Assembly (NCBI GenBank): GCA_019634415.1
Contig: JAHQVJ010000093.1
Coordinates: 1 to 64,000 of the forward strand
Source of the DNA: Myxococcales bacterium
Lineage (GTDB): Bacteria > Myxococcota_A > UBA796 > GCA-2862545
Length of the DNA stretch: 64,000 nucleotides
Reading direction: 5' to 3'
Shown: positions 1 through 9,291 of the stretch, in pieces
Layout: each line of letters begins with the position of its first letter
Position numbering within the stretch: the stretch's first letter is position 1
The notes under the pieces: generated by a model
Database searches by the model: none
Told to the model about the DNA's origin: nothing
Seen by the model: only the letters and a program-made list of their open reading frames with translations
Position numbers and translations under genes: made by a program

Positions 1-1
1 C

Positions 2-940
2 GCCGACTTCATCGTGACGCGCAACCCCGTGGGCATGGGGATCGCAACGCGCACAGACATTCGCTTCGGGTTGTACCACCACGGAACCCAGTCGTTCTGT
101 GAGGGGTGCAGCCCCACGGGCAACGTGAACGCCATCGAGGTGTCGGTGGCGCGTCAGGGCACGAACTCGGTGGACCTGCTGCTGGCCCCCATGTTCGGGG
201 TGAACACCCACGACGTGACCGCCCGCGCCCTCACCGCACAGCAGCAGCGCGCAATCATGTTGGTGCAGGACTTCTCCTGCTCGATGAACGGTCCTCTGGG
301 GACCGGAGCCATCGACGTGTCGCGAGAGGCCAACTTCATCTTCCTGGCTCATCTCGTGAACCGCCCCCAAGAGGACGACTTGCTGGGGCTGGCCGGCTAC
401 GCCGAGCTCGGCGCCATGGAGGGGGGAGGCGCCGCCACCGACATGAACGACCCGCCCTGGGCCCGACTCTCACCGCTGGAGACGGAGCTTCCGTATCTGA
501 CGGGCCAGCTCGCGGGCGTCTGCAACACGGACCTGGGCTGCCCGACGGATCCGGCCACGTACACCGATCCCACGGTGCCCTACCCACTGATGACCGACAT
601 CGGCGCCTGCACCAACCCCTCCATCGCGATGGAGCAAGCCATCGACCAGCTCCGCGATCACACCGATGCGACCTTCTTCCGCGGAATGGTGGTCATGTCG
701 GATGGGGTGTTCAACTGCGGAGGAGGGAACACGGCAGCCAACGACGCCGCCGACTTGGCCTGGGACGACTACGACATCCACATCTGGACCATTCTGTACA
801 CCAACGGCTCGGTGAACATCACCCAGATGGAGAACATGGTCCGCGGCGTCGGCTTCTTCCAGAACAGCCCGAGCGCGCTCGACCTGCCAGAGATGTACGA
901 ACGGGTCGCCGAGTCCCTTCCCACCGCCATCGTGGATTGA
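2..940 (+). CDS. TadG-like protein with von Willebrand factor A domain (5' partial)
   Basis: The reading frame is open from the window edge, so the true start lies upstream; the first in-frame start codon seen (GTG at 14) is probably internal. The visible part begins with a TadE/TadG-type beta-rich stretch and then has a vWA domain. Its metal-binding DxSxS motif reads DFSCS near residue 90 of the visible part, and a second conserved Asp lies in VVMSDGVFNC. TadG-type proteins are linked to Flp/Tad pilus or secretion systems and act at the envelope. The next gene starts 9 bases after the stop with a GAGG ribosome site between, so the two are likely co-transcribed. The vWA fold is clear; the Tad link is inferred from the N-terminal similarity only. 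Confidence 0.7.
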   Translation, partial: ADFIVTRNPVGMGIATRTDIRFGLYHHGTQSFCEGCSPTGNVNAIEVSVARQGTNSVDLLLAPMFGVNTHDVTARALTAQQQRAIMLVQDFSCSMNGPLGTGAIDVSREANFIFLAHLVNRPQEDDLLGLAGYAELGAMEGGGAATDMNDPPWARLSPLETELPYLTGQLAGVCNTDLGCPTDPATYTDPTVPYPLMTDIGACTNPSIAMEQAIDQLRDHTDATFFRGMVVMSDGVFNCGGGNTAANDAADLAWDDYDIHIWTILYTNGSVNITQMENMVRGVGFFQNSPSALDLPEMYERVAESLPTAIVD

Positions 941-948
941 GGGCACCC

Positions 949-2340
949 ATGACGACGACGCGAACGATGGCTCTGCCGAGCCAGGTGACTCAGCGCTACG
1001 CCCTGGTGCGCCCGCTGGCCGAAGGGGCCACCTCCATGGTGTACCTGTCGATGCACGCCTCCACCCAGCGACTGTGTGTCGTGAAGGTGATGCCCTCGGA
1101 TCCCGACGGGCGATGGCTACAGCGCTACATGCGCCAGGCCGCCGCCGCCCAAGCCATCGACGATCCGCACGTGCTGCAGGTCTTCGACGTTGGACAGGCG
1201 GGAGACAGCGCCTTTGTGGTGTCGGAGTACGCCGAGGGTCGCTCCACGCTGGACTGGGTGGCCCGACACGGGCCGATGCCCGCGCGTATGGCGGTGGCGT
1301 TGGTGCGTGACGCCTGCATGGCGGTGCAGACAGCCCACGACAGCCGCATCGTGCACGGACGCCTGTCTGCAGCCAAGCTCCTCATCGACGGCAAGGGGCG
1401 CTGCAAGGTGACGGGATTCGGCGGCGAGCCGGATCGGGACGCACTGTCCCAGGCGATGCTGTCCGACACGCGCGGACTGGCCACCACCCTGTACACCCTG
1501 CTCACGGGCTACCCACCCCCACCGCTACCGTGGGGCGACGTGCCCGAGGCCCAGGTGATCCCACCCTCGCTGCGCATGGTGCTGGAGCGCCCCCACACCA
1601 CGGCCCTGGATCTGTACCGAGATCTCGGGGAGGTGGCGTGGATGCTGCCGGCAGCCCCGCTGCAGACGCCGTCCATCCTGGCGGAGCAGCCGGTGGTGGA
1701 CCTGTTCACGCCCACGCTGTCCGACCGTGGCCATCGTCCCCGACCCGTGTCCCCCACTCCGTTGCCCAGCCTGGGGGCGGTGCAAGCGCCACAGTCCTCC
1801 CTGGATCTGTCGCGGGAGGATCTCACGGAGGGAGGTAGGATCCGCATGCTCGAGGCAGCGGCGGAGCCTGTTGCCCCTCGTCGCTTCGAGTGGCACACCC
1901 TGGCCTTCCCGGTAGTCGCTGCGGCCCTGGTGACCGTACTGCTGACGGCGAGCCTGGCCACCATGGTGTACGCCCGCATGAGCGTGCTGTCGGAGCAGCA
2001 CGCCGAGGTTCAGCAGTACACGTACAACGAGATCCGCCACCAGATCACACCCGCCATCGTGCAGGGCCTGCGACAGACCAAGGAGGTACGCCCTCCGTTC
2101 ACCTCCACGCCTCAGGTGCTGGCCCTGCTCGAGCACCTCGCCGCCCACGACCACGGGGGTCGGCCCCACGAGGTGGTAGCCACGGCCACGAGGCTCCAGG
2201 TCGCGCTCGAGCACGACCTCATGCGAGAGGTCCTCATGCGCGCCCAGAAGGAGCGCTCCAGCGAGCTGGAGGGCGCCTACTGGGAGCTGGAGGATGCCAA
2301 CCGAAAGCTAGTCCGCGCCCTGCACCGGCTCCAGCGGTGA
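949..2340 (+). CDS. Membrane-anchored serine/threonine pseudokinase
   Basis: 463 aa. Residues ~10-260 follow the bacterial Ser/Thr kinase fold, with a glycine-loop remnant (AEGATSMV) and the VAIK lysine kept as VVKVM. The catalytic loop reads HGRLSAAK instead of HRDLKPxN, so the catalytic Asp is lost, and the metal-binding DFG reads GFG. Phosphotransfer is therefore unlikely, and a binding or scaffold role fits better. A proline-rich linker follows, then one transmembrane helix (~315-341) and a ~120-residue helical, charged tail predicted outside the cytoplasm. This layout resembles PknB-like receptors with a dead kinase. It sits just downstream of the vWA gene and probably shares its transcript. 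Its last 33 bases overlap the convergent polymerase gene. Confidence 0.8.
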   Translation: MTTTRTMALPSQVTQRYALVRPLAEGATSMVYLSMHASTQRLCVVKVMPSDPDGRWLQRYMRQAAAAQAIDDPHVLQVFDVGQAGDSAFVVSEYAEGRSTLDWVARHGPMPARMAVALVRDACMAVQTAHDSRIVHGRLSAAKLLIDGKGRCKVTGFGGEPDRDALSQAMLSDTRGLATTLYTLLTGYPPPPLPWGDVPEAQVIPPSLRMVLERPHTTALDLYRDLGEVAWMLPAAPLQTPSILAEQPVVDLFTPTLSDRGHRPRPVSPTPLPSLGAVQAPQSSLDLSREDLTEGGRIRMLEAAAEPVAPRRFEWHTLAFPVVAAALVTVLLTASLATMVYARMSVLSEQHAEVQQYTYNEIRHQITPAIVQGLRQTKEVRPPFTSTPQVLALLEHLAAHDHGGRPHEVVATATRLQVALEHDLMREVLMRAQKERSSELEGAYWELEDANRKLVRALHRLQR

Positions 2341-4905
2341 CAGCTCGGCCCAGCTGGGTCCGGCCTTGCAGCTGACCTGCAGCGGCACCCGGAGCGCGAA
2401 CGCCCGCCGCATGGCGTCGGACGCGATGCGCGCCGCATCCAGCAGGGCGGCCCTGGGCACCTCGAACAACACCTCGTCGTGGATCTGCACCAGGGGCTCT
2501 GCTGGACACCCTGCCTCGCGCAGCGCCCGATCGGCGTGGAGCAGACCCCGCCGCGTGACGTCGGCCACCGAGCCCTCGTGGGTCCCACGCTTGGCGAGGC
2601 GCTCGGCGTAGCCGCGGTCCTTGGGCTCCAGTGACGCGAGATCCCCCACCCGCCAGCGTCGCCCCGCGAGGGTGGGCACGAAGCCGTGCTCGCGTGCGTG
2701 CGCCAGCTGCGCCTGCTGAAAGGCGCGCACCCCCGAGTAGCGCTCGTAGAACCGCGCGATGCGACGCTTGGCCTCGGCGGGCGTGACCCCGAGCTGCAGC
2801 GCCAGCGCGCTGGGCCCCTGACCTGCGAAGGTCGCGAAGTTCACCACCTTGCCCATCTGTCGCTCGTCGGCGGTGACGTCGGCCGCTGGCTTGTCGAGCA
2901 CGGCTGCCGCAGTGGCGCGGTGGATGTCCGCCCCCTCCGACAGCGGCGTGACGAGGGCCAGATCCTCGGTGAGGTGGGCGAGCACGTACAGGCCCAGCTG
3001 CTCGTAGTCCACCGACAGCAGCACAGAGCCCTCGGGCGCGCGGAAGGCGTGGCGGATCCGGGCCAGCTCAGGCGTGCGCCCCGGCACGCGGCCGAGATCG
3101 GGATGGCTGTTGATCAGCCGCCCTGAGAAGGAGCGCGCGGGATGGATGGTGGAGCGAACGCGTCCGTCGTCGTCCACCGCTCGCGTCAGTGCCGTGATCC
3201 AGCTGTCCTGCAGACGACGCAGCTGACGCCAGCGGATCACCAGCGGCACGATGGGATGGGCGGCCGCCAGTCGCTGAAGCACGTGGGTGGCCGTGCTCCA
3301 GCCGGTCTTGGTGCGGTGGATCACCTCCAGGCCGAGGTCCTCGAACAGCACCGATCCCAGCTGCTTGGTGGAGTTGATGGCGAAGGACTTCCCGGCGAGG
3401 CGGAAGATGTCTGCTTCCAGCTCCTGGCGGATGGCGGCGAAGTCGACGCTGGAGCGCGCCAGGTCGTCGGTGTCCACCGGCATGCCCTTGAGCTCCATGC
3501 GCACAAGCGTCTCCGACAGCTGCAGAGCCTCGCTGATCAGGGCATCGTCGTCGGGTCCGAGCAGGGGCCACAGCTGCCCGGCCGCATCGGCGAGGTGGCA
3601 CGCATAGGCGCCCGCTCGCGCGACGGGGAGGTCGGCGAAGCCCACTCGCTTCGCCCCTCGCCCGAGCAGCCCGTCCACGGGCTGCAGCGCGCGGTGCAGG
3701 CACACGCGGGCCACCCGGTGCAGGTCGTGGGGCGCCATGCCGCTGGGATCGGCCAGGTGCGACGCCAGCGCCGAGTCCCCCACGACGCCCCGCAGCTCGA
3801 CCTGCCGCCTGGCCAGGGCCACGGCGGCGGCCTTGGTGTCGTGCCCCACCTTGGCAGCCTCGGCATCTCGAAGCCAGGGAGCCAGGGCCTGAAGACACGC
3901 CTCCCCCGACGCTCCGAGCAGCGGCACGTACACCGCCTCGCCAGGCGCCCGGCTGAAGGCCAGCCCCACCAGCTCGCCCCGCACCGGCGACGGCTCCTCG
4001 GTGAGCACCTGCAGGCTCACGGGGCCCGTGCCGAGCTGGGCCAAGACCTGCCTCACCGCCTCGGGGGTATCGGCCACCGCGTAGCGGGTGTCGGCACGCG
4101 CCTCGGCCACGCCGGTGGCCGCCAGCATCGAGAAGAACCCCAGGCGGCGGTACGTCGCGTTGAGGGCCTCCGCCTCGGGCGCTCGGAAGGCGCAGTCCGA
4201 CAGCGGCACCGGCAGCGCGAGGTCGCGGCGGAGGGTGGCCCGCTGCAGCTGGTCGCGGGCCACCGGCAGCGCCGCTCGCAGGGCGCGACCCACCCGACCC
4301 TCGACGCACTCCGGATCCGCCAGCGCCGCGGTCAGCGAGCCGTGGGCCTGCAGCAGCGACACCGCCCCCTTCTTGCCGATGCCTGGCACGCCCTCGAGGA
4401 TCCCCTCCTCCCCCACCAGCGCCAGCCAGTCGCCGCACTGCGCGGGGGCCACGCCATAGCGCTTGCGCAGCGCCTCCGGCGTGTAGCGAACGTCCTTGTG
4501 GCCCTCGTACCACCAGACCTGATCGCTCACGAGCGGTGCGAGGCGCTTGTCGCTGCCCACCACCATGCAGTCGCCGTCGGACAGCGCCGCCGTGACGTAG
4601 CTGGCCACCACGTGCAGCGGCGCCTCCGCGCGCACCACGCACAGGCCGTGCTCCGCGAGCAGCTCCGACAGCGCTGCGCTCTGGCTGCGGAGGTCGGCTG
4701 GCCAGTCCGCGGGCGGCTCGGAAGCATCCACCACGGCCACCGCGCGCTCCGGCTGCTTGAACGCGAGCGCTCGTCGAATCGTGCGCACGGTGCCGAAGAG
4801 CGCGTTCGTGGGGAGGCCCTGCGGGGACGCCCGTCCGGGCGCCACCGACAGGTAGCTTCGGGCGAGCACGTCGGTGGCGTGCACGACCAGCGTCCGCGAT
4901 GCCAT
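2308..4905 (-). CDS. Divergent PolA-like family A DNA polymerase
   Basis: 865 aa, close to the usual PolA length, with the three-domain order 5' nuclease (~1-290), 3'-5' exonuclease-like (~300-480) and polymerase (~490-865). Polymerase motifs are recognisable: SGRLINS, DYEQLGLYV (motif A), RQMGKVVNF (motif B) and IHDEVLFEV (motif C), so both catalytic Asp positions remain. Many residues invariant in PolA are replaced. The motif A Glu (steric gate, E710 in E. coli) is Gly, the O-helix Tyr (Y766) is Ala, and NAPMQG reads RGTHEG. The flap-nuclease EADD cluster reads LHVV, and the DTE and D424 exonuclease residues are absent. The gene has its own divergent start 56 bases from the PBP gene. It is clearly in the family, but may be an accessory polymerase rather than the housekeeping enzyme. 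Confidence 0.85.
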   Translation of the reverse strand: MASRTLVVHATDVLARSYLSVAPGRASPQGLPTNALFGTVRTIRRALAFKQPERAVAVVDASEPPADWPADLRSQSAALSELLAEHGLCVVRAEAPLHVVASYVTAALSDGDCMVVGSDKRLAPLVSDQVWWYEGHKDVRYTPEALRKRYGVAPAQCGDWLALVGEEGILEGVPGIGKKGAVSLLQAHGSLTAALADPECVEGRVGRALRAALPVARDQLQRATLRRDLALPVPLSDCAFRAPEAEALNATYRRLGFFSMLAATGVAEARADTRYAVADTPEAVRQVLAQLGTGPVSLQVLTEEPSPVRGELVGLAFSRAPGEAVYVPLLGASGEACLQALAPWLRDAEAAKVGHDTKAAAVALARRQVELRGVVGDSALASHLADPSGMAPHDLHRVARVCLHRALQPVDGLLGRGAKRVGFADLPVARAGAYACHLADAAGQLWPLLGPDDDALISEALQLSETLVRMELKGMPVDTDDLARSSVDFAAIRQELEADIFRLAGKSFAINSTKQLGSVLFEDLGLEVIHRTKTGWSTATHVLQRLAAAHPIVPLVIRWRQLRRLQDSWITALTRAVDDDGRVRSTIHPARSFSGRLINSHPDLGRVPGRTPELARIRHAFRAPEGSVLLSVDYEQLGLYVLAHLTEDLALVTPLSEGADIHRATAAAVLDKPAADVTADERQMGKVVNFATFAGQGPSALALQLGVTPAEAKRRIARFYERYSGVRAFQQAQLAHAREHGFVPTLAGRRWRVGDLASLEPKDRGYAERLAKRGTHEGSVADVTRRGLLHADRALREAGCPAEPLVQIHDEVLFEVPRAALLDAARIASDAMRRAFALRVPLQVSCKAGPSWAELSPLEPVQGAD

Positions 4906-4961
4906 GGCTCATGCTCCCGCCCGAGCTTACATTCCCAGCATCGGCACGGGGACGTTCCACG

Positions 4962-7487
4962 ATGAGTTCCAGGAAGCCCAGCAGGTCGCGATCGAGGTCG
5001 AAGCGATCCGGCGGCTCCCGCGAGGGTCCGCGCGTCACACAGCGCGCGCGCCGCCGCGATCCGCGCACCGTGAGCCGGCGGACCACCGCCGTGCAGGATC
5101 CGCCCCCCGAGTCGGGGATGTGGGTGGCTGCCGAGCTGCTCACCTGGGTGCTGGCCATCGCCGCGGGGCTCACCATCACCGCAGGCTTGCTGTGGATGCG
5201 AGCGCGCAGCGACGTCGCCGCCTACCTGGCCGCGCCCCCGCGCACCGTGGAGAGCACCGTCTGGTCGGCGCCCATGGTGGTCCGCAAGGGCATGCCCGCC
5301 AACGTCGGCGTGCTCGAGGGCGATCTGCTCGCTGCCGGCTACGAGCGGGTGGAGTCCGTGTCCGACAGCCAGGACGCCACCGGCGACGGCGTGGGCCTGT
5401 TCTCGCTGCACGACGGCACCTTCGACATCTGGACGTCCCTGTCGGAGCCCGTGCCGGGCGTGCTGGTGGACGAGGGCCGCACCACCCTTACCGTGAAGAG
5501 CGGCAAGGTGGCCAAGCTGTCGCGTGAGCGCGTCACGCTGCCGCCCACCGTGCTCGGCGTGGTCACCGACCTCGACACCAAGCGGGAGCGCGTCGATCTG
5601 TCGAGCATGTCCACCTGGGTGGAGCCCGCGCTGCTGTCCATGGAGGACGTGCGCTTCCGCCAACACAACGGCGTGGACCCCATCGGGATCCTGCGCGCCA
5701 TCTTCACCAACGCCACCACCAACGAGCTCGCCGGGGGCTCCACTCTCACCCAGCAGCTCGCCAAGAACCTGTTCCTGTCGAAGGACAGGACCATTCGGCG
5801 CAAGGTCCGGGAGGTCTTCTTCGCGGCCGCTCTCGAGTCCCACCTCACCAAGGACCAGCTGCTCGAGCTGTACCTGCGCGAGGTGTACCTGGGGCAGATG
5901 GGCGGCCTGCCGCTGCACGGCGTGGAGCAGGCGTCGCTGGCCTGGTTCGGCAAGGGCGCGAGCCGCCTCGACCTGCACGAGGCCGCACTCATCGTGGGTG
6001 TGATCCCCGCGCCCAACACCTACTCCCCCATCCGCCACGAGCAGGCAGCCCTGGAGCGCCGGAACCTCGTGCTGCAGCGCATGCACGATCTGGGCGAGAT
6101 CACCGAACAGGACCTGGAGCGGGCCAAGGCCAAGCCCATCAAGCTGTCGGGCCTGCCGCCGAGCAAGGTACGCCGTGCACCCTATGCGGTGGACGCAGCC
6201 ATCGAGCGCGTGGAGGGTGAGCTTGGCCAAGGGGCCCTGTCGCGCGGAGTGCACCTGCACACCACCATCCACCCCCTGCTGCAGCGCGCCGCCGAGGAGG
6301 CCGTGGCCGAGGGAATGGCGGAGCTCGACGAGGAGTATCCGAAGGCCGCTGGAGCCCAGGTGGCGCTGGTGGCGGTACGCATCGAGGACGGCGCAGTGGT
6401 GGCCATGGTGGGCGGCCGCAGCTACGCAGACAGCGCCTTCAACCGCGCGGTGGATGCCAAGCGGCAGGTGGGCTCCACCATCAAGCCGCTCACCCTGGTG
6501 AAGGCGCTCTACGACGGCGTCGTCACCCCTTCCACCCGCCTGTCCGACGAGCCCATGACCATGGATCTGGGCACCGAGCTGTGGTCTCCCAAGAACTACG
6601 ACGGCAAGTTCGAGGGCGAGGTCAGCCTGCGCCGCACCATCGAGGCGAGCCGCAACATCCCGGCGGTTCACCTCGCCGAGCACGTGGGCATGGCCCGGCT
6701 CCAGCGCTTCTACCAGGCCACGGGCCTGTCGGAGTCCACGGGGCTGCCGAGCGCCGCGCTCGGCTCCTTCGCGGCCTCTCCCCTCGAGATGGCGGGCGCC
6801 TACACCCTGTTCGGCCATGGCGTGGCCCACCGGCCCGAGGTGGTGCAGGAGGTGCGCACGGTACAAGGCGATCCGCTGCTCACCATCGAGCCCCTGCGGC
6901 GTCAGGTGGTCGACGATCGCGCCGCCACCCAGGCCATGGACGTCCTGCGTGGCGTGATCACGTCGGGTACGGGCGCGAGGGCTCGTCGCTACGGGATCGA
7001 GGGTCACGTGGGCGGCAAGACGGGCACCACCGACGAATACCGCGACGCCTGGTTCGTGGGGCTGACCCCCGAGCTGGCCGTGGCCGTGTGGGTGGGCCGA
7101 GACCGAGGCACCCTGGGTCTGTCGGGCAGCCGCGGTGCGCTGCCCACCTGGGCGCGCTTCGTGGAGGCCTCGGGCACCCAGCACATCCCTGCCCCGTCGG
7201 TCCCGGGCGGGCTGCAGAGCGTGGAGCTGTGCGCCACCTCCGGGCTGCCCGCGCGCGATGTGTGCGACGAGACGGTGCAGGAGCTGTTCTCGGTGGGCTC
7301 CGTGCCCGACGACAAGTGCGACGAGCACGGCGGACCCGGCGTGCAGCTGGGCCGGCTGTTCGGGGGCCTGTTCAAGAAGCGCAAGAAGCGCGACGAGGAC
7401 GGCGAGGTCATCGGCGAAGGCGAGGACCGCACGCAGAAGCGGCGGCGTCGGCGACCGCGCCCGGAGCCTGCGCCCCCACCGGAGTGA
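4962..7487 (+). CDS. Class A penicillin-binding protein, PBP1B-like
   Basis: 841 aa bifunctional peptidoglycan synthase. The start is set at the ATG at 4962 because residues from there give a short Arg/Ser-rich cytoplasmic tail, then one membrane helix (~50-75); an in-frame ATG at 4899 would run into the polA start on the other strand. A small UB2H-like domain (~95-165) precedes the GT51 glycosyltransferase, which has EDVRFRQHNG with the catalytic Glu near residue 228 and GGSTLTQQLAKN. The transpeptidase has SxxK as STIK (~505), SxN as SRN, and KTG in GGKTGTTDEY (~685). The C-terminus is Lys/Arg-rich. The UB2H segment suggests the PBP1B subfamily, which in enterobacteria binds an outer-membrane activator; no LpoB homologue is adjacent. 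Confidence 0.93.
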   Translation: MSSRKPSRSRSRSKRSGGSREGPRVTQRARRRDPRTVSRRTTAVQDPPPESGMWVAAELLTWVLAIAAGLTITAGLLWMRARSDVAAYLAAPPRTVESTVWSAPMVVRKGMPANVGVLEGDLLAAGYERVESVSDSQDATGDGVGLFSLHDGTFDIWTSLSEPVPGVLVDEGRTTLTVKSGKVAKLSRERVTLPPTVLGVVTDLDTKRERVDLSSMSTWVEPALLSMEDVRFRQHNGVDPIGILRAIFTNATTNELAGGSTLTQQLAKNLFLSKDRTIRRKVREVFFAAALESHLTKDQLLELYLREVYLGQMGGLPLHGVEQASLAWFGKGASRLDLHEAALIVGVIPAPNTYSPIRHEQAALERRNLVLQRMHDLGEITEQDLERAKAKPIKLSGLPPSKVRRAPYAVDAAIERVEGELGQGALSRGVHLHTTIHPLLQRAAEEAVAEGMAELDEEYPKAAGAQVALVAVRIEDGAVVAMVGGRSYADSAFNRAVDAKRQVGSTIKPLTLVKALYDGVVTPSTRLSDEPMTMDLGTELWSPKNYDGKFEGEVSLRRTIEASRNIPAVHLAEHVGMARLQRFYQATGLSESTGLPSAALGSFAASPLEMAGAYTLFGHGVAHRPEVVQEVRTVQGDPLLTIEPLRRQVVDDRAATQAMDVLRGVITSGTGARARRYGIEGHVGGKTGTTDEYRDAWFVGLTPELAVAVWVGRDRGTLGLSGSRGALPTWARFVEASGTQHIPAPSVPGGLQSVELCATSGLPARDVCDETVQELFSVGSVPDDKCDEHGGPGVQLGRLFGGLFKKRKKRDEDGEVIGEGEDRTQKRRRRRPRPEPAPPPE

Positions 7488-7542
7488 GCTGTAGCGATCC
7501 GCTGGTCTCTCCTGCATAGTGGTCACACCAACGGGAGGCACC

Positions 7543-9288
7543 ATGACTGGCTGGGCATGGATCTCCGTGGGCCTGCTGGGCTGCACGGACCACACAGAGT
7601 CGACATCCACCACACTCGATCCCCTCGTGCTCGATCCAGCGAGCACGACCGCGGCGGGCGGCGCCGTCACGATGCTGGCAGACGGCCGCACGGCGGCTGT
7701 GAGCGACACGCGCTCGAGCCGAGTCTTGCTGGTGGACACCGAGCAGCCGGACGTGATCATGTCGACTCAGCTGCAGCGCCATGCTCAGCCGGGTCAGCTG
7801 GTGGAGGATCACGAAGGTCGACTCTGGGTGACCCTGCGGCGAGGCGGTCGCGTGTTGGTGCTCGAGGGAGGCACCCTACGGGTCGTCCGGGAGCTCGCGC
7901 CGTGCCCGCAGCCTCGCGGCCTGGACGTCGACAGAGACGGGAGCGTGTGGCTGGCGTGTGCGAGCGGAGAGCTCGTGCACATGGACGTCACGGGAGTCCT
8001 CTCGTCCACCTTGTTGGACGTCGATCTGCACGACGTCGTCGTGGACCAACTCGAGGATCGCGTGTGGGTGAGCCGGCGAACGTCCGCCGAGGTGCTGTCC
8101 TACCAGCCCTCGGCCCCCCAGGACGTAGCGCGCTTCGAGCTCGAGGCGCTCGACACAGCAACCGCCACGTTCCTGCCGAACGTCGCGTGGCGAATGATCG
8201 CTCACGAAGAGGGCGGCATCCTGCTGTTGCACCAGCGAGCGAGCACGGCAGATCTGATCATCACACTCCCCAGCGGGTACTACTCGGGGGACTGCTTCGG
8301 CATCGTTCACGCCGCCATCTCCCGCGTCACGCCCGATGGCGACGTCGAGACCTCTGGGGCCCTCGACCACCTGCCCGTGCCGACGGACCTGGTGCGGCAT
8401 CCTGATGGCGATCTGGTCATCGCCGTGGCAGGCACGAACCCCGGAGGCCTGGTGAACCCGGCATCGGTGGTCCGGCTGGCGCCCGGCTCGCTGCGCAGCG
8501 ACCCGGAGGGCTGTGTCCAGACCGGTCGTACCGATGGGTTCACGAGCACCTATGACATCGTCAGCAGCGTGGCGGTTGCTGCGTCCGGTCGGATCGTGAG
8601 CGTGTCCGCGGACCCCTTCGTGGTGCGGGTCGCAGGCGAGCCCGTGATCGAGGAGCTCGACGGCAGCTACGGCTACGAGGTGTTCCATCGCGCGACGGTG
8701 TTCGGCGACGGCAACGTCGCCTGCGCGTCGTGCCACCCCGATGGCCACGAAGACGGGCACACCTGGTCGTTCGAAGACATCGGCGAGCGACGCACGCAGG
8801 ATCTGGCAGGCGGACTCTCCCAGTCGGCGCCCTTCCACTGGCAGGGAGAGCTGGCCGATCTCGGTGAGCTGATGAACCAGGTCTACACCGATCGAATGGG
8901 CGGCCTCGAGCAGGATGCGTTGCAGATCTCCGCGCTGCAGGAGTGGCTCGACGACCTGCCCACACGGTCCGTCACACCGCAGGGTAGCCAGTCGCAGATC
9001 GACTGGGGTCGCGCACTGTTCCACTCCGACGAGGCGGGGTGCATCGAGTGCCACAACGGACCCACCTACAGCGATGGTACGCGTCGCAACGTGGGTACTG
9101 GCGGCAGGTTCTCGGTCCCCCACCTGCTGGGTGTGGCCAACCGCCTACCGCTCATGCACGACGGCTGCGCCGACGACCTGATGGCACGGTTCAGGCGTTC
9201 CTGTGGCGGGGCAGACCATGGCGCGAGCGACCAGGAGCTGTCGCGCCAGGAGAGGCTGGCTCTGATCGCGTTCCTCGAGACGCTGTAG
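7543..9288 (+). CDS. Di-heme c-type cytochrome lipoprotein with beta-propeller-like N-terminus
   Basis: 581 aa. The ATG at 7543 is preceded by GGGAGG at good spacing and gives a short signal ending in the lipobox LLGC, so a lipoprotein is predicted. Residues ~40-380 look like an NHL/YVTN-type propeller: repeated GxLWVTL-, GSVWLAC- and DRVWVSR-like strands. The C-terminal third carries two CxxCH heme sites, CASCH (~397) and CIECH (~500), in the arrangement of the MauG/cytochrome c peroxidase superfamily. It probably acts in periplasmic redox chemistry; the substrate cannot be told. The next gene begins 3 bases after its stop, so the two lipoproteins likely form an operon. Confidence 0.8.
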   Translation: MTGWAWISVGLLGCTDHTESTSTTLDPLVLDPASTTAAGGAVTMLADGRTAAVSDTRSSRVLLVDTEQPDVIMSTQLQRHAQPGQLVEDHEGRLWVTLRRGGRVLVLEGGTLRVVRELAPCPQPRGLDVDRDGSVWLACASGELVHMDVTGVLSSTLLDVDLHDVVVDQLEDRVWVSRRTSAEVLSYQPSAPQDVARFELEALDTATATFLPNVAWRMIAHEEGGILLLHQRASTADLIITLPSGYYSGDCFGIVHAAISRVTPDGDVETSGALDHLPVPTDLVRHPDGDLVIAVAGTNPGGLVNPASVVRLAPGSLRSDPEGCVQTGRTDGFTSTYDIVSSVAVAASGRIVSVSADPFVVRVAGEPVIEELDGSYGYEVFHRATVFGDGNVACASCHPDGHEDGHTWSFEDIGERRTQDLAGGLSQSAPFHWQGELADLGELMNQVYTDRMGGLEQDALQISALQEWLDDLPTRSVTPQGSQSQIDWGRALFHSDEAGCIECHNGPTYSDGTRRNVGTGGRFSVPHLLGVANRLPLMHDGCADDLMARFRRSCGGADHGASDQELSRQERLALIAFLETL

Positions 9289-9291
9289 ACC

